A stretch of DNA of 64,000 nucleotides from CALMEC01 sp964531025 (GTDB lineage Bacteria; Actinomycetota; Thermoleophilia; Miltoncostaeales; Miltoncostaeaceae): assembly GCA_964531025.1 (NCBI GenBank), contig CAZHDY010000001.1, positions 620,001 to 684,000 of the forward strand. The letters are read 5' to 3'. Below, one piece after another: positions 8,668 through 15,552 of this stretch (position 1 is the first letter of the stretch; each line of letters begins with the position of its first letter). A model generated the notes under the pieces. The model searched no databases. It was not told where the DNA came from and saw nothing but the letters and a program-made list of their open reading frames with translations. The position numbers and the translations under genes were made by a program.

Positions 8668-9760
8668 GCCAGGATCCGAATGCCGGTCCCGGGTCCTGGC
8701 CGAGGTGAGAGAGGATGCGCTCGGCGATCACGGGGAACCGGCCCCGGTACTTGTAGGCGAAGCAGAAGATCAGCCCGTCGTGGCGGACGGACGGCCCGGC
8801 GAGGAAGAGCCCGGGCGCACATGTCGACTCGTCGTGCTCGGTGAGGTCCGGCAGGCCGTCCGCGGCGATCTCGAACAGCATCCGCACGGGACCGAGCTGC
8901 GGCCGGTAGCCGGCGGCCAGGATCGGGGTGCCGCGGCTTTCGACCTCCGAGCCGTCCGCGCACGACAGCACGACCCGGGATCCGTCGGACCGGGCACCCG
9001 TCACGGTGGTCGCACCGCGCAGCTCCAGGCGACCGGTGGCGAGCGCGTCCTTCAGGCGCTGACGCGTGTACGGCGTCAGCATGACGCTCGGATCGTCCTT
9101 GGTGACTTCCCACGGTGCTTCCGCGTCGAGCACGAGCACACGTCGCCGGGGGTGCTGGGCGATCAGGGTGACCGCGGCGTCGATCCCGCTCTCCGCACCA
9201 CCGACGATCACGACGCTGCGGTCGCGGATCTCCTCCCACGCCGTGACCGTCCCGGCGGGACGGCAGATGTCCGCGCCCGGGAACACATCCGTCCGCGGAC
9301 TGCCGAACTCGCCGGCGGCCCAGACGACGAACCGCGTCCGCCAGATGCCATCGGAGGTGTTGAGCAGGTAGCCGTCGCCATCGGTCAGCGGCGCGACCTC
9401 ACGGACGTCCACGCCGGTTCGCACGTTCAGCCGGAAGTGGTTGACCACCCCCGTCAGGTAGGCGGCCCATTCGGATCCGCTGGGATGCTCGACCTCGAGG
9501 GAGTGTGCGGGCGAGGTCGTCGGCGAGATCGCGTTGAGGTCGACCGCGCCGAACACGTTCGCGGTGAACGATGGCGTGATGGCGCGCATCTCGCGCGGCC
9601 AGCGGCGAAGCGACGCGGCGACGACATCGCGTTCGAGCACCACGACGTCGTCGATACCGGCGTCGTGGAGGGCGCATGCCACGCCGACCCCGGCGGGCCC
9701 CGCGCCCACGACGGCCACGGTGACGTCGGTCGGTGTGTCCAGGGTGCGCGTCGCCATCAT
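8609..9760 (-). CDS. FAD/NAD(P)-dependent oxidoreductase with Cys-rich tail
   Basis: 383 residues from tandem ATGs at 9760/9757. It has an N-terminal FAD-binding GAGPAGVGVACALHDAG, a second Rossmann motif VVIVGGAESGIDAAVTLIAQ near the middle for NAD(P), and the ATG-like strand PILAAGYRP, as in the CzcO/flavin monooxygenase-like class. The C-terminus ends MHIDDLSCCGDDCTC, five residues of which are Cys or flank Cys pairs, giving a plausible metal-binding tail. A perfect Zur-like palindrome lies 18 nt upstream. It is first in an operon with the FeoB-like gene. The reaction is unknown; a reductase assisting metal release or uptake is inferred. Confidence 0.75.
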   Translation of the reverse strand: MMATRTLDTPTDVTVAVVGAGPAGVGVACALHDAGIDDVVVLERDVVAASLRRWPREMRAITPSFTANVFGAVDLNAISPTTSPAHSLEVEHPSGSEWAAYLTGVVNHFRLNVRTGVDVREVAPLTDGDGYLLNTSDGIWRTRFVVWAAGEFGSPRTDVFPGADICRPAGTVTAWEEIRDRSVVIVGGAESGIDAAVTLIAQHPRRRVLVLDAEAPWEVTKDDPSVMLTPYTRQRLKDALATGRLELRGATTVTGARSDGSRVVLSCADGSEVESRGTPILAAGYRPQLGPVRMLFEIAADGLPDLTEHDESTCAPGLFLAGPSVRHDGLIFCFAYKYRGRFPVIAERILSHLGQDPGPAFGSWRAAGMHIDDLSCCGDDCTC

Positions 9761-9777
9761 CGGCTCAGCGTAGCACG

Positions 9778-9798
9778 TAATAAGATTAGTTCTTATTA
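9778..9798. promoter_or_regulatory. Fur/Zur-like operator 2 (perfect palindrome)
   Basis: TAATAAGA and TCTTATTA flank a 5-nt centre: perfect 8-nt arms in an AT-rich island within very GC-rich DNA. It ends 18 nt before the oxidoreductase start, a position expected to block RNA polymerase. This is the clearest member of four related sites and serves as the reference sequence. Confidence 0.8.
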
Positions 9799-9976
9799 TC
9801 GAGCGCGGCGCGCCCACATCCTCACCCGGCCGCGACACCTCAGACGCCGGACATGCGACCGGGCGGCGCCAATCGGCACGACGCCCGATCACCGTATCGG
9901 TCGGTGGTTTCCATCGGCGGTCAGCCATCGGTACACCTCGGCGAGATGCACACACACCCGGACCGGGATCTCACAT

Positions 9977-9998
9977 AAGGAGATCGTGTCTCCTTTTT
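9977..9998. terminator. Small hairpin with T run between oxidoreductase and fur-type gene
   Basis: AAGGAGA and TCTCCTT pair around TCGTG and are followed by TTTTT on the plus strand. No plus-strand gene ends here. On the minus strand it would lie downstream of the Fur-family gene, with a weaker TTAT tail. Confidence 0.45.
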
Positions 9999-10008
9999 AC
10001 CGATGACC

Positions 10009-10028
10009 CGCCGCGATATGTCGCGGCG
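10009..10028 (-). terminator. Hairpin downstream of the Fur-family gene
   Basis: CGCCGCGA and TCGCGGCG pair perfectly around a 4-nt loop, about 25 nt after the Fur-family stop codon. There is no T run of its own; with the hairpin at 9977 it could form a two-stem terminator. Confidence 0.45.
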
Positions 10029-10051
10029 ACGCCCGACGGGGCCGGCCGGCT

Positions 10052-10510
10052 CTAGTCGGCGGCGCCCGTCGCCCGCGGGCGACCGCGGAGGATCACGTCA
10101 TGGCCGGTCAGGTCGAAGCCGAGCCGGTCGGCGATCGCGGCGATCGACGCCTCGAGCACCGGGTCGCTGAACGCCGTGATCTCCCCCGTCTCCTCGTTGA
10201 CCGCGTGGTGATGGTGGTGATCGGGGTCGGGATGGGCGATCTCGAACCGTGCGACGCCGTCACGGCCGTCCATCCGGTGGAGCAGGCCGAGCTCGTAGAG
10301 GTCGTCGAGCACGCGGTACACGGATGCGCGGGAGCCCACGTCGACCGCGTCGATCACGTCCTGAGCGCTCATCAGGCACCGGCCCTCGCCGGCGAGCACC
10401 TCCATGACCGCCCGACGTGTCTGCCCGGAGCGCAGACCGGCACGACGCACGCGGACGTCGGCCTCCTCCAGCCATTCGTTGTCGACCCCCCGAGCCATGA
10501 AGGGCACCAT
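10052..10510 (-). CDS. Fur-family transcriptional regulator, probably Zur
   Basis: 152 residues from the ATG at 10510 (GGGGG 8 nt upstream); the ATG at 10498 is equally possible. The N-terminal winged helix includes AGLRSGQTRRAVMEVLAGEG and GSRASVYRVLDDLYELGLL, the recognition helix region of Fur proteins. The dimerisation part has HPDPDHHHHHAVNEETGEI, the usual His-rich metal site. The CxxC pairs that hold structural zinc in many Fur/Zur proteins are absent; I see one Cys only (GEGRCLMSAQ). Its position among metal genes and four related palindromes suggests it is the zinc-sensing repressor of this region; specificity is inferred. Confidence 0.82.
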   Translation of the reverse strand: MVPFMARGVDNEWLEEADVRVRRAGLRSGQTRRAVMEVLAGEGRCLMSAQDVIDAVDVGSRASVYRVLDDLYELGLLHRMDGRDGVARFEIAHPDPDHHHHHAVNEETGEITAFSDPVLEASIAAIADRLGFDLTGHDVILRGRPRATGAAD

Positions 10511-10590
10511 ACTCCGCGCCCCCACGGACCGATCCGGTTCCGGTCGATCACCGGGGAGCGGTTGTGACGCCTGCAGACCGACGCGACGTA

Positions 10591-12135
10591 TCAGTCGACG
10601 CCCGATGCCCGGGCCGGTGATGCGACGGTGATCACCGCACGCGCCGTTCGTGCCGCGACGATCGACCGGTCCGCGATGCGGACGGGTACGACGACGGGTG
10701 CTCGACGGCCACGCAGGGCCGGTACCGCGACGGACGGAAGCCGGACACGGACCGTGGCGCGATACCCGGGACGAAGGGTCGTCGGCGCGACGACGGCGAG
10801 GACGTGCCGGCGCCCGCCGATCGTCGTGGCGACGCGCCGTGGCGTGGTGACGGTGCAGAGGCGTGCGCCCGGCGGGCAGGTCACCGTCGCGACCGGCGCC
10901 CGGAGCGACCCGTCCACGGTGGACGATGCCGTCGCGCTCACCGTCGGACGCCCGGTGAGCGTGACGCGGACCGGTCGCGCGGCGACGCTCGAGCCGTTGG
11001 TGACGCGCAGGCCCAGCGATACCCGTGCGACCCGGCCGTGGAGGGCACGCACCGCCGCCGCCGGGAGCCGGACGCGGATGGTCCCCTCCCGCCCGGCACG
11101 GACCGTCCGCGGTGCGATGACCGCCAGGGTGTACCGGTGGCCGGAAATCGTCACCATGATGCGTGCCGGTGCCGACACCGTGCACGATCGCGGTCCCGCC
11201 GGGCACCGGACGGTCGCGATCGGCGCGCGCCGCGCGCTGTCGGGGGCCGAGGGTGCTCCCTGGGGGACGATGAACGAGGGGACGAGGCGCCCCGGCTCGG
11301 GAGCGGGCGCCGGGGTCGTCGGGCCCCCGCCACCGAGAGGCGGACTGCCGGGATCCGTCGGTGCGGCATCGGATGCGCACGCGGCCGGATCGACGACGCG
11401 CGGATCCGCGGTGCCCACGACGACCGCCAGGTGCGAGACGCTCTCGACCGGCTGACCCGACGCCAGCGTCCCGGAGTGCCGGAAGGACAGGCAGTGAAGG
11501 CCCTCGGCCGTGAAGGTCCAGTTGGCGTGGGCGTGCGTCCCCGCCGGTACGCGTGTGGTGTCCGGCAACCCGTTCTTCGAGTCGAAGATCCGGACCGCGT
11601 TGCCCCATGCATCCGTCTGCCAGAGGAAGACGTGACCCGGTCCGCGGACGCTCGTGAGCGTCCAGTCCAGGTTCCCTGACAGCTGCACCGGAGCGATGGT
11701 CTCGGCCGACCAGCCGGGCCAGAGAACCCCGTCGGTTCCGAGCTGATCGATGTTCCAGACGTGGGTCCCCACAGGCCCGATGAAACTCCAGCGACCGTCC
11801 GGAACGGTCATCGCGGCGGCGGGACGCACCTGCAGCACCACGCCCGACATCTCGTGCCACGTCGCCCGACCGTCCGGCGCGTTCGCGACGCCCTCGGCGG
11901 TCGCATCGCGCACCCGCGTGTGGAGCGCCCCATCGACGATCACCGACGAGATGTCGACGTGGCCGAGATTGAGAACGCGTGCGCCGGACGCCGTCGGAGT
12001 CCAGTTGGGAACGTCCCACCCGGCCTGGGCACGCGCCGTGGACGGCGCGTATGCGCCCACCACAACCGCGGCGATGACGGCGAAGGCGAGGATCGACAGG
12101 CGGACGTTACCGGTGATGCGTCGTGGAGTGGTCAT
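10591..12135 (-). CDS. Anchored-repeat surface protein with two C-terminal Ig-like repeats
   Basis: 514 residues from the ATG at 12135, preceded by GAGGAAGG; a GTG at 12174 would add 13 residues. Signal peptide at about 10-37. The anchored-repeat domain has LNLGHVDISSVIVDG and the hallmark GTHAHANWTFTAEGLHCLSF. A Pro-rich linker follows, then two tandem domains of about 95 residues, each opening with a Cys pair (TVRCPAGPRSCTV and TVTCPPGARLCTV). No clear membrane anchor is present. Operator 3 lies 74 nt upstream. It is likely a third surface component of the same metal system, separate from the ABC operon. Confidence 0.78.
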   Translation of the reverse strand: MTTPRRITGNVRLSILAFAVIAAVVVGAYAPSTARAQAGWDVPNWTPTASGARVLNLGHVDISSVIVDGALHTRVRDATAEGVANAPDGRATWHEMSGVVLQVRPAAAMTVPDGRWSFIGPVGTHVWNIDQLGTDGVLWPGWSAETIAPVQLSGNLDWTLTSVRGPGHVFLWQTDAWGNAVRIFDSKNGLPDTTRVPAGTHAHANWTFTAEGLHCLSFRHSGTLASGQPVESVSHLAVVVGTADPRVVDPAACASDAAPTDPGSPPLGGGGPTTPAPAPEPGRLVPSFIVPQGAPSAPDSARRAPIATVRCPAGPRSCTVSAPARIMVTISGHRYTLAVIAPRTVRAGREGTIRVRLPAAAVRALHGRVARVSLGLRVTNGSSVAARPVRVTLTGRPTVSATASSTVDGSLRAPVATVTCPPGARLCTVTTPRRVATTIGGRRHVLAVVAPTTLRPGYRATVRVRLPSVAVPALRGRRAPVVVPVRIADRSIVAARTARAVITVASPARASGVD

Positions 12136-12208
12136 GACCTTCCTCGGGGAGGGGTGTTCCTGGATAGCGGTCACCGCGGGCCGTGGGCGTTTAGGCCGGA
12201 GTCCAGTC

Positions 12209-12229
12209 TGACAAGAACCTATCCCATGT
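12209..12229. promoter_or_regulatory. Fur/Zur-like operator 3 (degenerate)
   Basis: Plus strand TGACAAGA begins a weaker copy of the 9778 palindrome (11-13 of 21 positions, depending on orientation). It lies upstream of the minus-strand anchored-repeat gene in the divergent region 12136-12436. Confidence 0.5.
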
Positions 12230-12397
12230 TGTCGATACCGACGGTCCTCCGGGTGTTCTTCGCGGCCCCCACGACCGCACCACGGGCCGCCCCCACGACG
12301 ATCACGTCCGATGCGCTAATTTCGTGGGTTTCGACTCGATGGCGCCCCGGACCCCGTACGGTTCTCGCCCCTCGCTTTTGGTACCCTTCTGCGCCAT

Positions 12398-12418
12398 TGA
12401 CAAGATTTATTCTCATTA
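12398..12418. promoter_or_regulatory. Fur/Zur-like operator 4
   Basis: TGACAAGA-N5-TTCTCATTA matches the 9778 palindrome at about 16 of 21 positions. It ends 18 nt before the start of the HAF-repeat protein, the same spacing as operator 2 to its gene. Confidence 0.65.
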
Positions 12419-12436
12419 TTTGAGGGGGACTCACAC

Positions 12437-14467
12437 ATGAGATTCATTCGCCTGGCGGCCGTCATGGGCGCCGCGAGTACGGCGTTGATCCCGGCCACAT
12501 CGGCCGTGGCCCAGGACCACAGTCACGGACACGTCGCAGCCGAGTACACATTCGAGCTGCTTCCCAGGACACCCGGTGACGTGAACGCGATGAGCGCGCT
12601 CGGGGTCAACGACAATGGCGACGTCGTCGGGATCGTCCGACCGACGGCAAGCGCACAGCCGCAGCAGACGGTGTACTGGTGGCGCCACGGCGACCACTTC
12701 CACACCTACGCCCTGGCCAACCTCGAAGGCTCGCAGTTCTCACGAGGCTTCGACATCAACAACTCCGCCCAGATCGTGGGAGAGGCATTCAACAGCGGCG
12801 GCACCTCCATCCCGATCCGATGGACGGGCGATGGCGCCCCCACCCACGTGACCAACCTCAACGAGGCGGGCACGGGCATCCTGAACGACATCAACAACGG
12901 CGGGGCCGCTGTCGGCACGGCGTCCGGTCAGGCTGTGCAGCTGAACGCCGACAACACCGTCACGACCCTCACCGCCCCGCCCGGACACGTCGCCGGATCG
13001 GCCATCTCGGCTTCATCGATCTCGGACGACGGGTCGATCGGCGGTCGCACGACCATCGCGATCCCCCACGGCGACCACTTCCACAACGAGCTTCGCGGGA
13101 TCGTCTGGCGCAGCGGAACGGCCACGGTTCTCGATGTCCCGGCCGGGGCATCCAGCCCGACGATCACCGAGGTCACCGATGGCGGCGCGGCCTACGGTGC
13201 CGCGACGATCGCGTCGAAGGAGACCCCGGTGATGTGGGAGGCCGACGGAACCCCCGTCGTGCTCACGATCCCGACGATCGGCACCTACACGCACGCCCGG
13301 GCGAACGCCGCGACGAACGACGAGATCGTCGTCGGATACGCGTCGCAGTTCGCCGGCAACACATCCTTCGGTGCCGCCGCCGTCGCCTGGGACGCACACG
13401 GCCCGGTCGATCTCAACACGCGTGTCCCCGGACTTGCGGAGGGCATCACGTTGCAGACCGCGGCTGACATCAACGCCCACGGACAGATCGTGGGTACCGC
13501 CACGACACCGGACGGCCCCCGCGGCTTCCTGCTCACGCCGAAGGGCCACCATGAGGACCCGTCGGAGCCCGACGCTCCCCACGCACCCGACCTCACCCTC
13601 GAGGGCACGAACGGCCTGCGCGTCGCCTGGCACGCACCGCACGAGGACGGCGGCGCACCCGTCCTCGGCTACAGCGTCCGACTGATCGCCGGCGACGGCA
13701 CCGAGTCGACACGGGCGATCGACGGCGCGGACGTCAACTCCACGCTGTTCGAGAACCTGTCGCCCGGGACGTACACCGCCACGGTCGCGGCCGTCAACGG
13801 TGTCGGGACCTCGCTGTACTCGCCGGCCTCGAACGCCGTCACCGTCCCCGCACCGGGTGGTCCGGTGACCCCGCCCGCTCCGCCGGCTCCCCCGGTGGCG
13901 CAGCCCGCGGCGACGACCATCTCGGCGGCACGGGTGATCCAGGTCTACGGACGTACCGCACGCGTCAGCGTGTCGGTGGCGCCTGCCACGAGCGGCCGGG
14001 TGACCCTGCGCGCCGGTGCCCGCACCGTCTCCGCGAGCCTCACCGACGGCCGTGCCGTTCTCACCGTTCCGGCACGCGCTCTGCGCCCCGGGGCGCAGAG
14101 CGCCACGCTGAGCTACGCCGGTGCCGACGGTTTCGCACCGTCGCAGGGCGACGTCAGGATCATCGTCCGCAAGGCGAATCCGGTCGTCCGCGCACGCGTC
14201 ACCCCCAACCCGGTGCGCCAGGGCAACCGCGCCACCGTCCGCATCACGGCGACCGCGGCGGGCGTCCGTCCGGCGGGACGCGTCGTCATCCGGGTGAACG
14301 GCACGACCCGGGGTGTCGCCACCCTCAACCGCGCCGGTCTGGCCACCGTCCGCATCGCCATCGGACGGAACACCCGACCGGGCACGCAGCGCATCACCGC
14401 CGTCTACCTCGGCAGTGCCGAGGTCGCACGCGGCAGCGGCAACACAGCGGTCCGCGTCACGCGCTGA
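12437..14467 (+). CDS. Secreted HAF-repeat protein with histidine triads, FN3 and Ig-like domains
   Basis: 676 residues. The signal peptide ends near residue 26, and the mature N-terminus is His-rich (QDHSHGHVAA). Residues about 50-370 carry repeated ALGVNDNGDVVG, INNSAQIVGEAF and INAHGQIVGTAT segments, typical of extracellular HAF repeats that form a propeller-like fold. HGDHFH occurs at residues 84-89 and 211-216, an exact HxxHxH histidine-triad motif. An FN3-like domain follows (about 385-475), then a Pro-rich linker and two Ig-like domains. GAGGGGGA precedes the ATG, and operator 4 lies just upstream. Extracellular zinc binding under Zur control is the likely role, by inference. Confidence 0.78.
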   Translation: MRFIRLAAVMGAASTALIPATSAVAQDHSHGHVAAEYTFELLPRTPGDVNAMSALGVNDNGDVVGIVRPTASAQPQQTVYWWRHGDHFHTYALANLEGSQFSRGFDINNSAQIVGEAFNSGGTSIPIRWTGDGAPTHVTNLNEAGTGILNDINNGGAAVGTASGQAVQLNADNTVTTLTAPPGHVAGSAISASSISDDGSIGGRTTIAIPHGDHFHNELRGIVWRSGTATVLDVPAGASSPTITEVTDGGAAYGAATIASKETPVMWEADGTPVVLTIPTIGTYTHARANAATNDEIVVGYASQFAGNTSFGAAAVAWDAHGPVDLNTRVPGLAEGITLQTAADINAHGQIVGTATTPDGPRGFLLTPKGHHEDPSEPDAPHAPDLTLEGTNGLRVAWHAPHEDGGAPVLGYSVRLIAGDGTESTRAIDGADVNSTLFENLSPGTYTATVAAVNGVGTSLYSPASNAVTVPAPGGPVTPPAPPAPPVAQPAATTISAARVIQVYGRTARVSVSVAPATSGRVTLRAGARTVSASLTDGRAVLTVPARALRPGAQSATLSYAGADGFAPSQGDVRIIVRKANPVVRARVTPNPVRQGNRATVRITATAAGVRPAGRVVIRVNGTTRGVATLNRAGLATVRIAIGRNTRPGTQRITAVYLGSAEVARGSGNTAVRVTR

Positions 14468-14482
14468 CACAGCCCAGCGCCA

Positions 14483-14510
14483 CGGGGCGATCGGATCTCC
14501 GGTCGCCCCG
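14483..14510 (+). terminator. Hairpin after the HAF-repeat gene
   Basis: CGGGGCGATCGG and CCGGTCGCCCCG pair around ATCT (one G-T type mismatch), 16 nt after the stop and just before the convergent restriction gene. The following GGGTTTCC gives a short T run. Confidence 0.6.
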
Positions 14511-14529
14511 CGGGTTTCCGCAGGAGAGT

Positions 14530-15552
14530 CTAGGTCCCCGAGACCTCGCGGCGTCGGCGACGTGCCTCCCGGTGGACGTTCACCGGGGTCGCGTCGAGCA
14601 CCCGGGTGACCATCTCCGTCAGGAACGCTCCGGGCTGCAGTGCCGACGGCACGAGATCCATGCGCAGGTCGATGCTGGGAGCCGCCTCGGGTTCACCACC
14701 GACGAACCGCATCTGACCGGGGTCACCATCGCTCGCATCCTCGTCCGGGGCGAGTCCCGCAGCCACCAGGGGATCGTCGTCGTCACCCGGATCGTCCGGA
14801 TCCGGAAGGACGACGTCGTCATACGAGATGACGATCAGAGAGACGGCGTGGTAGGCGTCGTCCTCACGCCCGAGCTTCTGCAGGAGGTCGATGAGCCATT
14901 CGGCGATGTCGGGCGACTCGTCGAAAACCGTGGAGCGCAGCCCGTAGACGAAACCGAGCGCCGCGAGGGGATGCCGCAGACGCAGGTTCTTGGCGTCGCC
15001 GTACGACTCCTCCACGCGATTCGCCGCGTTCTTCCCGAAGCTCGAGTCCATGCGCTTGGTGCTGATGAGCAGTTCGGGGCCCGTCTCCCAGCCCGACATC
15101 CCGACGTCCACCTGCTTGCGATAGTTCTTGCCGAGGATGATGGCGTTCGACGCCGCCACGCCCTTCGGTGGTGTCCTGGCGCTCAGGCGCTTCCAGAGCG
15201 CCTCGCGCTCGGTCACGGTGACGTGGTTCAGCAGGCTGACGATGGGAGCCGGCAGCACCCGGGGCGCCGACGGCCGGGGCCAGACCGCGTCCGCGTCGAA
15301 GCCGGCGCGTCGTAGCTCGTACGAGAGCCAGACGTCCAGCGCCAGTGCCGGGACGCCGGTCGTGGTGGGCGCCCGCAGGGCGAGCGGAACGCCGAGGAGC
15401 CGCCTCAGCGTCGCGACGTCAGGAACGTATTCCGGTTCGTCCCGGTCCGTCCGGCGCCAGGGATTGGTGTGCGTGCCGTCCGGCGCGGCGTCGGCCACGA
15501 TCCGGTCGAACTCCCGCCACGCCCGCGACTTCGTGGACGGCTCATCGCCCAC
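14530..15552 (-). CDS. Putative type II restriction endonuclease
   Basis: 340 residues from a GTG at 15552. The gene overlaps the methyltransferase stop by 11 nt, so the two are coupled. The central part, KQVDVGMSGWETGPELLIST followed by KRMDSSFGKNAANRVEE and GDAKNLRLRHPLAALGFVYG, looks like the Asp...SxK core of a nuclease fold. I recall this segment from endonucleases paired with adenine methyltransferases; XamI-type enzymes are a possible family. An acidic linker lies near residue 260. The assignment rests mainly on the partner gene. It would cut unmethylated foreign DNA. Confidence 0.6.
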   Translation of the reverse strand: MGDEPSTKSRAWREFDRIVADAAPDGTHTNPWRRTDRDEPEYVPDVATLRRLLGVPLALRAPTTTGVPALALDVWLSYELRRAGFDADAVWPRPSAPRVLPAPIVSLLNHVTVTEREALWKRLSARTPPKGVAASNAIILGKNYRKQVDVGMSGWETGPELLISTKRMDSSFGKNAANRVEESYGDAKNLRLRHPLAALGFVYGLRSTVFDESPDIAEWLIDLLQKLGREDDAYHAVSLIVISYDDVVLPDPDDPGDDDDPLVAAGLAPDEDASDGDPGQMRFVGGEPEAAPSIDLRMDLVPSALQPGAFLTEMVTRVLDATPVNVHREARRRRREVSGT

